From NCBI GenBank assembly GCA_030632885.1, contig DAOVTW010000007.1, positions 15,143-79,142 on the forward strand: a stretch of DNA of 64,000 nt, in the 5' to 3' direction. The notes under the pieces were generated by a model. It did no database searches, was not told the origin of the DNA, and saw only the letters and a list, made by a program, of their open reading frames with translations. The position numbers were made by a program, and so were the translations under genes. Below, piece after piece: positions 44,418-54,915 of this stretch; the stretch's first letter is position 1; each line of letters opens with the position of its first letter. Source of the DNA: JAIOSM01 sp023143455. GTDB lineage: Bacteria; Desulfobacterota; Desulfobacteria; Desulfobacterales; Desulfobacteraceae.

Positions 44418-46151
44418 TTATTTTAAAGAGAAATATTTTGGACTCCAGCACATTCCTTCAATGATCACATTTAAACGATCAATATTGTTATTATGCTTGA
44501 ATTCAGAAAAAGCACTGTCTTCTTTACATACATCCCCTTTAATAGCTTCAGCTCCAACATACTTTGCAACTTTTATTGAAACATCGCGTAATTTTTCTAA
44601 AGGGGGGCATAATATTCCATCTTTGATTTCGTCTTCAGTTATATACTCTGCAACTGCATGAGCACTGGCAGAAAAAAAACTGGGCAAAACTTCTTTTGCT
44701 CCAGATGCAATAATGCCTAGGCCAACGCCAGGGAATATAAAGGCATTGTTCATTTGACCTATTCTATATTTTTTACCGTTATGCTCAACAGGATCAAATG
44801 GGCTTCCAGTTGCAACCAATGCTTTACCATTTGTCCATTTATATATATCTTTTGGCAATGCTTCAGCCTTTACAGTTGGATTGCTTAAAGGAAGTATAAC
44901 AGGTCTTTTAGTATTTTTAGAAACAGCGTCAACTATCTCTTTTGTAAAACAGCCAGGTTGACCTGAAGTTCCAAGTAAAACAGTTACTTTTTCATTCATT
45001 ATTGTATTTAAAAGCGTGTTATCTTCTGGCTTTTTAAGCCATTCAAGGCTATTAATATCCTTTGCAAATTTTTCTTTATAAAGTTCAAGCTTTCTGCCTG
45101 AGGTTACAATACCTTTAGAATCAAGAGTGAAAATTCTTTGATTAGCTTGTTCTTTTGAAAGTCCATTTTGAATAAGTTCGGCATGAATTTGTTCTGCAAT
45201 ACCTATTCCACCTGCTCCTGCACCATGGACTAAAAACACTTGATCTTTCATGCTTTCTTTTTTTATTTTCATCGCAGCAAGAATGCCTGCCAGAGCAACA
45301 GAACCTGTTCCCTGGATATCATCATTAAATGAAATTAAATCATTTAAATACGCATCTCTAATTGTAAAAGCATTCTGTTTTGAAAAGTCTTCCCATTGAC
45401 ATAAAGCATTTGGGAAAACTTTTTTAAATGCTTTTGAAAATTTCTCAATAAAATTTAAATAATCACCATTTTTTAATCTCTCATGTTTATATCCAAGATA
45501 GCTCGAATCCTTCAGAAGTTCGAGATTGTCAGTACCTACATCAAGTGAAATAGGAAGGCAATGCCAAGGAGCAATGCCTGCTCCCTGAGTATAAAGCATT
45601 AATTTACCGAGACAGATGGCAATCCCTCCTGCTCCTTGATCACCAATACCAAGAATACCCTGGTTGTCTGTAACAACAGCTACTCTAATATCATTATCTG
45701 AATAATTTCTAAAAATATCTTCTGCTTTATCAATATTTCTAGGATGAAGGTGAATACCATTTGCTCTTCTAAACATGGAGGAATATTGCTGACATGCTTG
45801 CCCAACTGTTGGTGTATAGATTATACTTAAAAATCTTGTTATATCAGTTGCAATTACAGCATGAGCGAGAACAACATTTCTATCGAAAAGACTTCTGATA
45901 TATATAAACCGTTCTATATCATTGTTTTTATTATCAATAATATTTAAAGAAGATTGGATTTGTTCCTCAAGAGTTTTAATCCTGGGCGGGAGATATCCAA
46001 TAAGCTTAAGCTTATCTAATTCATCTTCTGTAAATGCAGTTCCTTTATTAATATAATTGTATCTTAAAATATCTGGACCTGTGATATTAATGTCAATCCC
46101 AGTGGTTTCTCCAAAATTGCCATAGTTAAAATCGTAATTCACATTCTTCAT
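44418..46151 (-). CDS. maeA: NAD-dependent malic enzyme (oxaloacetate-decarboxylating malate dehydrogenase)
   Basis: 577 residues, E. coli SfcA/MaeA class. Tyr112 (IYTPTVGQAC), Lys183 (AICLGKLML) and SFNDDIQGTG, which carries metal-binding aspartates, are in the usual places. FLVHGAGAGGIGIAE is the nucleotide-binding loop. It decarboxylates malate to pyruvate. AAGGG lies nine bases from the ATG. It sits between aconitase upstream and mfd downstream on the same strand. Confidence 0.96.
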   Translation of the reverse strand: MKNVNYDFNYGNFGETTGIDINITGPDILRYNYINKGTAFTEDELDKLKLIGYLPPRIKTLEEQIQSSLNIIDNKNNDIERFIYIRSLFDRNVVLAHAVIATDITRFLSIIYTPTVGQACQQYSSMFRRANGIHLHPRNIDKAEDIFRNYSDNDIRVAVVTDNQGILGIGDQGAGGIAICLGKLMLYTQGAGIAPWHCLPISLDVGTDNLELLKDSSYLGYKHERLKNGDYLNFIEKFSKAFKKVFPNALCQWEDFSKQNAFTIRDAYLNDLISFNDDIQGTGSVALAGILAAMKIKKESMKDQVFLVHGAGAGGIGIAEQIHAELIQNGLSKEQANQRIFTLDSKGIVTSGRKLELYKEKFAKDINSLEWLKKPEDNTLLNTIMNEKVTVLLGTSGQPGCFTKEIVDAVSKNTKRPVILPLSNPTVKAEALPKDIYKWTNGKALVATGSPFDPVEHNGKKYRIGQMNNAFIFPGVGLGIIASGAKEVLPSFFSASAHAVAEYITEDEIKDGILCPPLEKLRDVSIKVAKYVGAEAIKGDVCKEDSAFSEFKHNNNIDRLNVIIEGMCWSPKYFSLK

Positions 46152-46233
46152 TTCATATAACCCTTAATAATAATTTTAAAACCGGGCATTACTTATAACA
46201 TAAAATCGAATTCAAGAAAGAGATTTATTTTTT

Positions 46234-48870
46234 TTAGGGCAACATTTTATTTAAAACAAAATTAAGAATACCGCCATTTTGATAATAGGTTAAATCCATT
46301 TCTGTATCGAGCCGGGATACAGTTTCGAAAATAATTATTTCACCATCTGTTTTTAGAGCTTCAATTTTTAAAATTGAACCTGGTGTCATTTCAGACAAAC
46401 CATGTATTGTAAATATTTCATCTCCATTTAGGTTTAACGAATTAAAATTTTGGTTGTCTTTAAAAACAAGAGGTAAAACACCCATTCCTATTAAATTACT
46501 TCTATGTATTCTTTCAAAAGAGGAAACAATAACAGCTTTTACACCAAGAAGATTTGTTCCTTTAGCAGCCCAATCCCTTGATGAGCCAGTGCCATACTCT
46601 TTGCCACCAAAAACAATCAAATCGATTGAATCTTTTTTATATTCCATTGCAGCATCAAATATATATTTTTCTGTCTTTTCAGGAAATTTTAGTGTATATC
46701 CACCTTTTTTTGTTGCCAATGAATTTAGAATACGAATATTAGCAAAGGTTCCCCGCATCATTATTTCATGATTACCTCGCCTTGATCCGTATGTATTAAA
46801 ATCTGAAGTTAATATTTTATTTTTATTTAAATATTTTCCTGCAGGGTAATCTTTTGGAATTTCTCCTGCAGGAGAAATATGATCGGTTGTAATTGTATCT
46901 CCCAATACCAAGAGGCACCGGGCATTTTTTATTTCTTTAGTGTTCTGTTTAGCACCAGAGTTAAGGTTAATTTTTGAATCAAAAAAAGGAGGTTTTTTTA
47001 TATATAAAGAATTTTTATCCCAATTAAAAGTGCTTGTGTCTTCAAATTTTAGGGAATCCCACAATTCATCACCTTTAAATATTTCAGAATATACAGTTTC
47101 AAAAAACTCAGGTTTTACATACTTTTTAACATATTCTTTTATTTCTTTATCATCAGGCCAAAGGTCTTTAAAATAAACAGGTTTATTATTTGTTCCTAAA
47201 CCAACAGGTTCGGATTCAAAATCAATATCAATTCTGCCTGCAAGAGCAAAAATAACAACAAGTGCAGGAGACATTAAATAGTTATTTTTAATAAGCTGGT
47301 GTATCCTTGCCTCAAAATTTCTATTTCCTGAGAGAACAGCTACAGTATTTATATTATTTCCATTCAATTTTTCTTCTATTGCAGGTTCAAGTTTTCCACT
47401 GTTCCCAATACAGGTCATACATCCAAAGCCTGTGTTATTAAAACCAAGTTTATTTAAGCTTGCCATGAGATCAGCATTTTTAAGATAATCTATGACAACT
47501 CTTGAGCCAGGCGAAAGAGAAGTCTTCACAAAGTTGGGGACTAAAAGTCCTTTTTCAACTGCTTTTTTTGCAACAAGACCTGCGCCTATCATAGTTTCTG
47601 GATTTGAAGTATTTGTGCATGAAGTAATAGCAGCGATCAAAACATTTCCATCTGTAATTTCATCATTGTCCGAGACGTCAAAAGGTGTTGTGTTATAAGA
47701 TCTTTCTTCAATATTATTTAATAAAATTCTTTGATTAGGTCTTGATGGACCGGCTATTGCTAATTCGATTTTAGAAAGATCAACCTTAATGGTTTTGGTA
47801 AAACTTATCTGATCATTACCTGTTGTAAAAAAATTGCATTCTTTACTATATGTTTCAACAATCTTGCTAAGTTCTGTTCTATTAGTTTTTTTAAGATAAG
47901 AGATAGTTTCAGAATCTATTGGGAAAAAGGCTGATGTTGCACCATATTCGGGAGCCATATTAGAAATTGTAGCCCTGTCGGTAAGTGAAAGCTCTTTTAA
48001 GCCAACACCTGTAAATTCAACAATTTTTTCAACTACATTTTCCGCTCTTAATTTTTCTGTAATCATTAGAACAATATCTGTTGCTGTAATATTTTTTGCG
48101 GGTTTCCCTATAAGCTCAACACCGATTATTTCAGGAAGTTTCATATAATAAGGCTCACCTAGCATAACAGCTTCTGCTTCAATTCCTCCTACTCCCCATC
48201 CTAATACACCAAGTCCATTAATCATAGTTGTATGGGAATCGGTTCCTATTAAAGTATCAGGGAAAGCAACCATGGTGTCTTCTTTTTTGGTACATACTAC
48301 TTTGGCAAGGTATTCTAGATTAACCTGATGACAGATCCCAGAGCCAGGCGGTACAACTCTAAAATTTTTAAAGTTTTTTGCAGCCCATTTTAACAGGCTG
48401 TATCTTTCTTTGTTTCTTTGATATTCTTTTTCAACATTGAATTTAAATGCAGTATCAGTTTTACAATAATCAACTTGAACTGAATGATCTATAACAAGGT
48501 CAACCTCAATGGAAGGGTTTATATCTTCAGGGTCAAGGCCTGCTTCTTTAACTGCATCACGCATTGCTGCAAGATCTACAACTGCTGGGACTCCTGTAAA
48601 GTCCTGCATCAATACCCTTGAAGGAAAAAAAGGTATAAGGGGAGTTATACTATTTTTGGGACCACAATAAAAATGTATAAAAGTTTTTATATGTTTTTGG
48701 TTAACATAAGAAGTTTTAAGATTTCTTAATAAATTTTCTAAAATTACCCTGGCTGAAAATGGAAGATTACTTATTTTAATATTTTCTGTTTCTTCAATTT
48801 TTTGAAAATCCACTACCTGATATTTTTTTTCTGAAAGTTCTATCTGCTTTAAAAAATCGGAATGATCCAT
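46234..48870 (-). CDS. acnA: Aconitate hydratase (AcnA type)
   Basis: 878 residues. The 4Fe-4S cysteines are in SCTNTSNPETMIGAG and GCMTCIGNSG. GTDSHTTMINGLGVLGWGVGG and the swivel-domain motif GSSRDWAAKG match AcnA/IRP-type enzymes. It interconverts citrate and isocitrate in the TCA or reverse TCA cycle. GGAGAAG precedes the ATG. Upstream is a 137-base divergent spacer shared with a small exported protein. Confidence 0.96.
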   Translation of the reverse strand: MDHSDFLKQIELSEKKYQVVDFQKIEETENIKISNLPFSARVILENLLRNLKTSYVNQKHIKTFIHFYCGPKNSITPLIPFFPSRVLMQDFTGVPAVVDLAAMRDAVKEAGLDPEDINPSIEVDLVIDHSVQVDYCKTDTAFKFNVEKEYQRNKERYSLLKWAAKNFKNFRVVPPGSGICHQVNLEYLAKVVCTKKEDTMVAFPDTLIGTDSHTTMINGLGVLGWGVGGIEAEAVMLGEPYYMKLPEIIGVELIGKPAKNITATDIVLMITEKLRAENVVEKIVEFTGVGLKELSLTDRATISNMAPEYGATSAFFPIDSETISYLKKTNRTELSKIVETYSKECNFFTTGNDQISFTKTIKVDLSKIELAIAGPSRPNQRILLNNIEERSYNTTPFDVSDNDEITDGNVLIAAITSCTNTSNPETMIGAGLVAKKAVEKGLLVPNFVKTSLSPGSRVVIDYLKNADLMASLNKLGFNNTGFGCMTCIGNSGKLEPAIEEKLNGNNINTVAVLSGNRNFEARIHQLIKNNYLMSPALVVIFALAGRIDIDFESEPVGLGTNNKPVYFKDLWPDDKEIKEYVKKYVKPEFFETVYSEIFKGDELWDSLKFEDTSTFNWDKNSLYIKKPPFFDSKINLNSGAKQNTKEIKNARCLLVLGDTITTDHISPAGEIPKDYPAGKYLNKNKILTSDFNTYGSRRGNHEIMMRGTFANIRILNSLATKKGGYTLKFPEKTEKYIFDAAMEYKKDSIDLIVFGGKEYGTGSSRDWAAKGTNLLGVKAVIVSSFERIHRSNLIGMGVLPLVFKDNQNFNSLNLNGDEIFTIHGLSEMTPGSILKIEALKTDGEIIIFETVSRLDTEMDLTYYQNGGILNFVLNKMLP

Positions 48871-48913
48871 TCTTACTTCTCCCTAATAACTAATTATGTT
48901 TTTTAAAAATTTA

Positions 48914-48942
48914 TTGACACATGCAACAAAGGACTTTAACAT
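48914..48942 (+). promoter_or_regulatory. Candidate sigma-70 promoter for the small exported protein
   Basis: TTGACA (48914-48919) and TAACAT (48937-48942) are 17 bases apart, about 65 bases before the ATG at 49008, within the divergent spacer. Confidence 0.5.
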
Positions 48943-49007
48943 AAAAAGATTAGACAATCAGGTCAAATCTTACAAAAATATGAATTGGAATAAACAAAGG
49001 ACACTAA

Positions 49008-49337
49008 ATGACGAAAAATATTATAATTATTTTAATATTGCTTCTTTTTATTTATTCATTGTCTACTGTTTATGCCATGGGTCCTATAGATAATCGTGAT
49101 AACAATAACTACAAAAAATCTAAATTTAAATCCTCATCTACTCTTAACTGGGTTCATCCTAACTTAAGAGAATCTTATAAGGGTTATACAAAACTAAAAC
49201 TTCAAAAACAACTCTCTCCAATGTGGCAGCATACAACCAATAGACCATCAGGGAATATCAAAGGAGGTGGTACAACTAAATATGAAGACTACACACCTTT
49301 TTATAATCCTTCTCAAAAAGCTAGGAAAAAAGAATAA
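49008..49337 (+). CDS. Small exported protein, unknown
   Basis: 109 residues. Residues 1-23 are a clear signal peptide (KNIIIILILLLFIYSLSTVYA, then Met-Gly); the mature part is basic, Asn/Ser/Lys-rich and of low complexity, with no family recognised. AAGGA precedes the ATG. A plausible promoter is seen upstream. It is convergent with fadD. Confidence 0.65.
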   Translation: MTKNIIIILILLLFIYSLSTVYAMGPIDNRDNNNYKKSKFKSSSTLNWVHPNLRESYKGYTKLKLQKQLSPMWQHTTNRPSGNIKGGGTTKYEDYTPFYNPSQKARKKE

Positions 49338-49377
49338 TACAAGCATTCAATCAAGTCAGATATTTTGTATTTGATTA

Positions 49378-51057
49378 TTAATTTTCTTTTCGTAAATCTT
49401 TCCTTAAGATTTTACCAACATTTGATTTGGGAAGTTCTTCTCTAAATTCTATTTCAACGGGAAGTTTATATTTTGCAATACGTTCAGCACAAAATGAAAT
49501 AATTTCTTCAGGCGTTGCGGTTTCACCACTTTTTAATACAATATATGCTTTTACAGCTTCACCTCGTTTTTCATGCGGGATTCCAATACAACAAGCTTCA
49601 ATAACTTTTGGATGTGTATATAATACTTCATCAATATCTCTAGGATAAACATTGTATCCCCCAGAAAGAATCATATCTTTTATTCTGTCTACAATATAAA
49701 AATAGCCTTCTTCATCCATCTTGGCAACATCACCAGTGCACAACCAACCATCATCGGTTAGAGTCTCTTTTGTTTCATCAGGTTTATTTAAATATCCTTT
49801 CATAACTTGAGGACCGCGTATTAGAAGCTCTCCTGATTCTCCAAAATTCATCAAAATGTCTGGGTTTTTCAAATCTACTATCTTACATTCAGTTTCAGAT
49901 ATTGGTAAGCCAATGCTACCTAGTTTTCTTTTACCATTAAATGGATTAATATGTGTTACAGGTGATGATTCTGTTAACCCAAAACCTTCTACTATTATAG
50001 AACCTGTATTCTCCTGAAAACTATTTATTACTTCAAGGGGAAGTGGTGCACTACCTGAAAAACAGCCCTTTAAACTGGTTAAATCTTTATTCTTAATATC
50101 TGGATGATCCAGAATACCTATATACATAGTAGGGACAAGAGGTGCAAAGGTGACTTTGAATTTCGTGATTGACTCAAGAAGAGGATCAGGTTGTGGTTTT
50201 GGGACAAGAACATTTGTCCAGCCCATAAAAATGGCAAAATTCATGGAAACAGACATACCAAACACATGAAAAAAAGGAAGCGCGCCCAACATTATTTCAG
50301 TTCCTTTGTCAAATGCGGGAAACCATGCTTCAATTTGTTGAGTCTGCCAACTGATATTTCTATGTGTCAGCATCACACCTTTTGATACGCCCGTTGTTCC
50401 ACCCGTATATTGATACATGGCAATATCATCAAATGTGACATTTTCCTGGGTATAATCAGGTGAATATTTAGCTATCAGATCTTTGAATTTATATAGATCA
50501 GGAGCTGGTGAAACATCTGCTGCAAGCTTTTTTTTCTTTGCGACAAGAGGAAATAATAAACCTTTAATAAAAGGTAAATATTCACCTATGGATGTATAAA
50601 TGATTTGTTTAATTTTTGTTTTTTCTCTTAATTTAACCATTCTGTTACCAAGTAAATCAAGTGTTATCAACAATTTAGAATTAGAATCATTAAATTGATG
50701 TTCAAGTTCTACATCAGTATATAAAGGATTATTCATCACAACAATCGCGCCAACCCTGAGAATTGCAAAATAAGCTATAACACAGGGAATAACATTTGGA
50801 AGAAGTATTGATACACTATCCCCTTTTTTGATTCCAAAATCTTTTAATACAGCGGTAAATTGTGCCACTTTTTCATTTAATTCTTTAAATGAAAAAGAGA
50901 ATCCCTGAAAAATTAGTGCGGTTCTATCAGGAAATTTCTCAGCACTTTGTTCAAGATACTGAGGGACTAATGTCTCTTCAAAATTGATCTTTTCCTTAAC
51001 ACCTTCTTCATAAAAGTCAAACCATGGTTTTTTTGAATATTCATTATTATCTGTCAT
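49378..51057 (-). CDS. fadD: Long-chain fatty acid-CoA ligase
   Basis: 559 residues, ANL superfamily. The ATP loop YTGGTTGVSKG is at 217-227, and GFGLTESSPVTHINP and DGWLCTGDVAKMDEEGYFYIVDRIKDMI are the A5 and A8 signatures of acyl-CoA synthetases. The final KSNVGKILRKDL holds the catalytic lysine. It activates free fatty acids with ATP to acyl-CoA, which could supply OleA or lipid breakdown. AGGA precedes the ATG. Confidence 0.93.
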   Translation of the reverse strand: MTDNNEYSKKPWFDFYEEGVKEKINFEETLVPQYLEQSAEKFPDRTALIFQGFSFSFKELNEKVAQFTAVLKDFGIKKGDSVSILLPNVIPCVIAYFAILRVGAIVVMNNPLYTDVELEHQFNDSNSKLLITLDLLGNRMVKLREKTKIKQIIYTSIGEYLPFIKGLLFPLVAKKKKLAADVSPAPDLYKFKDLIAKYSPDYTQENVTFDDIAMYQYTGGTTGVSKGVMLTHRNISWQTQQIEAWFPAFDKGTEIMLGALPFFHVFGMSVSMNFAIFMGWTNVLVPKPQPDPLLESITKFKVTFAPLVPTMYIGILDHPDIKNKDLTSLKGCFSGSAPLPLEVINSFQENTGSIIVEGFGLTESSPVTHINPFNGKRKLGSIGLPISETECKIVDLKNPDILMNFGESGELLIRGPQVMKGYLNKPDETKETLTDDGWLCTGDVAKMDEEGYFYIVDRIKDMILSGGYNVYPRDIDEVLYTHPKVIEACCIGIPHEKRGEAVKAYIVLKSGETATPEEIISFCAERIAKYKLPVEIEFREELPKSNVGKILRKDLRKEN

Positions 51058-51159
51058 TTAAAATCCTTTTTTTAAAGTCTGAAAACATTGATTTTTATAT
51101 TCTATATAAATTGATAGTGAAAAATCCTATAGCTTGTCAAGGTAAAATTTTAATTTGGT

Positions 51160-53475
51160 TTAATTATCTAAAACTTGTCTTATAGTTTTTGAAAGGGTAA
51201 TGAGCTTGTATGGCTTGGCAATATAGGCGACTGAGCCGATGTCTTCTAATATTTGTTTTTGGCCGTCAATTGAATGCCCACTTGAGATAATCACTTTGGC
51301 ATCTGGGTTAATTTTTAGAAGTTCTATTAAACATTTCTTGCCGCCCATTCCTGGCATATTCACATCAAGGATTATCAAATCAATTTTTTTCTGTTTTATT
51401 GAATAAAGCTCTATAGCCTGCTCACCACTTAAAACTGTAAACAGTTTGTATCCTGATCTTTGTAATGCCTGAAATGCAAAATTCAATATTGAAAATTCAT
51501 CATCTATAATAAGGATTGTTTCAGTGCCCACAGATAAGTTTTTGTCCTTTTTAATAATTTTATCACTGAAATATTTATCACTTTCTATCTGAGCAGGTAA
51601 ATAGATTTTAAATGTGCTACCAATACCTATTTTACTATTACAAAAAATATACCCTTCATGTTTTTTTATAATACCATAAACCGAAGCAAGTCCTAATCCT
51701 GTGCCCTTCCCTATCTCTTTGGTAGTAAAAAAAGGTTCAAAGATATGTTTCAATGTATCTTGGTCTATACCCTGGCCACTGTCTGAGATATCAATTTGAA
51801 CATAGTTACCAGGTAATACAAGCATTTGATTTTGAATCAATTGTTCGCCAAAAGTTATATTGGATGACTTTATGATGATTTTCCCTCCATCAGGCATAGA
51901 ATCTGAAGCATTAGACCCTAAATTTAGAAAAACTTGTTCAATTTGTACTGCATCGCCTGTAACAAACCATAATTGTCCATCAAGTTGAAGTTCAATTTCA
52001 ATCATTTTAGGCAGAGTTCTTTCAAGAAGACTTTTTGCATTAAGAATTTCATTATTAATTTTTAAAATTTTCTTTTCAGTTTCAGCTTTTCTACTAAAAA
52101 AAAGAAGTTTTCTAATTAACTGTCCTGCTCGTTCGACGGACTTATCTATAGCAGATAAATGCAAATAATCAGGGTCAGTTTCATCTCTATCTAAAATCAT
52201 AATTTCGGTAAATCCATTAATTGCCTGGAGAATATTATTAAAATCATGGGCTATTCCACCTGCTAAAGTCCCAACAGCCTCCATTTTTTGGGATTGTCTT
52301 AGCTGCTCTTCAAGCTTTGTTTTCTCTTTTTCAGCATTTTTTCTTTTAGAAATATCTGCAGCTATTACTCTATATTCAAGAAGGTTATCTTTTATATCTT
52401 TAATGGCTTCTATAGAAATACTTACCCATAAGCTATAATTTTGTTTATGTTTAATCTCAATTTCATAATCTTTTATAGAATTTTCTTTTTTCAAAAGTTC
52501 ATAGAAATATTTAAGAGTGTTTTCTTGATCTTCTTTATTAAAAAAATACTCAGATATTAGTTTGCCGAAGAGCTCTTTTTTTGTATAAGTAATTAAGTTT
52601 TCAATAGTTTTATTACACTTTATAATAATTCCATTTTTATCAATGGTTAAATATGCATTTGGTGCATTTTCGTATAAATCTTTGTATAATTTTTCTCTTT
52701 CAATGAGCTCAAAAGAAGTGTTTCTAAGTTGTTTTTCTTTTCGCCATAACAACTCGCTACCTCGTTTACCTTTTAGCTCACTTAAGTATTTAAGTGAGGC
52801 TGTTTCAACGAGATCTATTAAAACATCAAGTCGGTTAATAATCTCTTTTTCATACGTAAAGGAAGAGCCATTAAATTGTAAAACAGTTTCATTTCCACTA
52901 TTGATAACCAAAATTCCATAGGAAGGAAGAAAAATAAAAATACAGTTTTTTGCCTGAAAATGTCTTACAATATTAAGATTTAGTTTTATTCTTTCCTTTG
53001 ATTTCTTTATTTGTACTCCATTATAGACATAAAATGGGATATCAAGGTAATCAACGTCTTGAGCAAGGGTTTCTTCTGAAATTTTAGGGACTACAATTAC
53101 ACTTATGCCTTTTCTATAATATTCAGTACATGTTCTTAGAACATAGGCTATCATTCCATCATTCTCAACAATTTTATTATCTTTATCAAATTTATAAAAA
53201 TATACCGGTGAGAGTTTTTTTAAAGAAATTATATATTTCCCAAATACTTTAATAAAGAACCCTTTGATGCCTTTACCATATAGTTTATCCATAACACCTC
53301 TATCCCAGTTTTCGGTAGGTAGAAATGCCATGCCAGTATGATTCGTTCCTTTAAGTATTCCTGTTTGTTCAGCTTCAAAAAGGTTTAACGAAATATTTAA
53401 AATCTTCTTGAATGGATTGTTATGGTTTACGAATCCAGTTTCATTTTTTTTTATTATATTATTACCATTAAACAT
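51160..53475 (-). CDS. Hybrid sensor histidine kinase with PAS and REC domains
   Basis: 771 residues. The first 230 residues are an unknown GAF-like sensor module with no membrane span. A PAS domain follows (about 258-380), then a HisKA domain with the phosphorylated His410 (GGIAHDFNN), a HATPase domain with N (LNLGSNASDSM) and G boxes, and a receiver with Asp704 (LILDVNMPG). This is a hybrid kinase whose partner regulator is not adjacent. It is cytoplasmic, so the signal is probably internal. Confidence 0.92.
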   Translation of the reverse strand: MFNGNNIIKKNETGFVNHNNPFKKILNISLNLFEAEQTGILKGTNHTGMAFLPTENWDRGVMDKLYGKGIKGFFIKVFGKYIISLKKLSPVYFYKFDKDNKIVENDGMIAYVLRTCTEYYRKGISVIVVPKISEETLAQDVDYLDIPFYVYNGVQIKKSKERIKLNLNIVRHFQAKNCIFIFLPSYGILVINSGNETVLQFNGSSFTYEKEIINRLDVLIDLVETASLKYLSELKGKRGSELLWRKEKQLRNTSFELIEREKLYKDLYENAPNAYLTIDKNGIIIKCNKTIENLITYTKKELFGKLISEYFFNKEDQENTLKYFYELLKKENSIKDYEIEIKHKQNYSLWVSISIEAIKDIKDNLLEYRVIAADISKRKNAEKEKTKLEEQLRQSQKMEAVGTLAGGIAHDFNNILQAINGFTEIMILDRDETDPDYLHLSAIDKSVERAGQLIRKLLFFSRKAETEKKILKINNEILNAKSLLERTLPKMIEIELQLDGQLWFVTGDAVQIEQVFLNLGSNASDSMPDGGKIIIKSSNITFGEQLIQNQMLVLPGNYVQIDISDSGQGIDQDTLKHIFEPFFTTKEIGKGTGLGLASVYGIIKKHEGYIFCNSKIGIGSTFKIYLPAQIESDKYFSDKIIKKDKNLSVGTETILIIDDEFSILNFAFQALQRSGYKLFTVLSGEQAIELYSIKQKKIDLIILDVNMPGMGGKKCLIELLKINPDAKVIISSGHSIDGQKQILEDIGSVAYIAKPYKLITLSKTIRQVLDN

Positions 53476-53716
53476 TATTTAGCTTAATCGTTCTCCAATT
53501 ATAATGGTTTTTAAACATATTAAAATACTAACACAATATGTATTTGTAACGGCATGAACCATAAAAACTATTTAATAAAGCTAAACTATATTTCGTTATA
53601 AATCAATAATAAATTAATTATAGGCGAATTTGAATTGGTGTGATGACAATAAATAATTTTTTTTTACTTTTTCAAGAAACTTCAAAAAAAATATATTATG
53701 TGATAAACAGTTCTCC
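53476..53716. other. Non-coding spacer
   Basis: Together with the doubtful remnant below, this forms a 457-base gap between the hybrid kinase and SH3-anchor genes. It is AT-rich with no clear gene, RNA or strong hairpin. Confidence 0.4.
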
Positions 53717-53942
53717 ATGAAAGTTATAAAAATAGGCGAGGGTTGTTTTAAAAAAGAACATTGCAATTATCTTTAAAAAACTTGAGAGGTATTATTTTGG
53801 GATCAGTTGATCCAATCATTAGAAGTGTTTCTTATACAAAAAATATTGCTATTTTAAAAATTCATGCTTGTGGATGAAGCTGATCTTGATAAAACAATCA
53901 AATCTTTACATTCATTTTTTTTGAGTAGCATATTAGCCCAGT
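53717..53942 (+). pseudogene. Degenerate coding remnant, possibly aspartokinase-like
   Basis: ATG at 53717 opens MKVIKIGEGCFKK and stops after 19 codons. About 35 bases later another frame reads LGSVDPIIRSVSYTKNIAILKIHACG before a stop, and then a third frame reads LVDEADLDKTIKSLHSFF to TAG 53940-53942. The first part resembles the start of an amino acid kinase (KVIKIGG) and the second the ACT domain that follows in aspartokinases. The broken frames suggest a deleted and frameshifted gene. Recognition is weak. Confidence 0.28.
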
Positions 53943-54661
53943 AGCCCTGTACGTCGTGAGCTTCTATATGATACAGTGCGTCCTATTATCCAGCCTAGAA
54001 ATATAACCCCGGCTCCAGAAAGGAACCATTTTATCATCCCAACTTTAAGAAGCGTTTTATTTTTCAATTCAAGAATTTCAAGTTTCTCTAAAAATTCTTT
54101 GTTAGTTTGTTTGATTTTTATATTTTCTTTATTGATTAGAACAACATTTTTTGATTTTTCTAAAAGTTCATTATATTGTTTATCAATTGACAAAAATTTA
54201 TTTTTATAATCATTTCTTTCAAGAACTGATTTTGATAAAATCAGTTCTAAGCCTTTTATTTCTTGTAGAAGGTTGGTTTGTTTTTGATCATATTTTTTAT
54301 TGGAAGACTTTATTTCTTCCAATAGTTGATCATTCTTAATCCTTAATTTTTCAAGTTTTTTATTAAGTTGTTTAATTATAATATGATTAGGTGTATCAAA
54401 GGTTAAATATTGAGCTTGAACCCATCCTATATCGCCATTTTTAAGTTGGATTTTTGAAAAGCTATCCTTCTCTTCTATGATTAACAATTGGTCACCACTT
54501 TCAATTGTTCTAAAAACTTCATAATTTCGTGCAGGTCCTTTTCTAACAGTAAGGATCAAGATATCCGAAACATATGCGGTTTTGTATTCTTCGGCATTTA
54601 TTAAAAAAGGAAAGGAAAAAATTAAAATTAAAATAAATAAATATGTAGTTGTTCGATTCAT
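53933..54661 (-). CDS. Bacterial SH3-domain protein with C-terminal membrane anchor (YgiM-like)
   Basis: 242 residues. A signal peptide (1-23, ending INAEE), an SH3b domain (about 26-90, TAYVSDILILTVRKGP), a long coiled coil (about 93-205) and a C-terminal membrane span (about 210-230) reproduce the architecture of the SH3-and-anchor family, whose E. coli member is YgiM. These are periplasmic, inner-membrane-anchored proteins thought to act at the cell wall. It is convergent with the remnant at its end. Confidence 0.88.
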   Translation of the reverse strand: MNRTTTYLFILILIFSFPFLINAEEYKTAYVSDILILTVRKGPARNYEVFRTIESGDQLLIIEEKDSFSKIQLKNGDIGWVQAQYLTFDTPNHIIIKQLNKKLEKLRIKNDQLLEEIKSSNKKYDQKQTNLLQEIKGLELILSKSVLERNDYKNKFLSIDKQYNELLEKSKNVVLINKENIKIKQTNKEFLEKLEILELKNKTLLKVGMIKWFLSGAGVIFLGWIIGRTVSYRSSRRTGLLG

Positions 54662-54861
54662 AAACTATAACCTTTGTCTTCCATCATTTGTTAGCATTTT
54701 ATCTTTCAATCTTTTCAATATTTTCAATATCAGTAAAACAATAATTTTACAATAGTTAAACCCTGAAACCAACAAAACACTTGCAAAAACACTGCTCAAA
54801 GTGTATTTATTTTGTATATGTTTTTAAAAAATGAGAAAAAAATGTAACCTTTGCAAAAAAA

Positions 54862-54915
54862 ATGCTTGATGCAAAACTTACTCGTATAACTGTTGGACCA
54901 GTTAATAATAAATGA
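54862..54915 (+). other. Short reading frame with ATGA overlap to the next gene; possible leader or relic
   Basis: MLDAKLTRITVGPVNNK and a TGA stop overlap the ATG at 54912. The RITVGP stretch resembles the start of MBL-fold hydrolases, so it could be a relic of such a gene, or a leader coupling translation of the next gene. Very short; low certainty. Confidence 0.22.
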
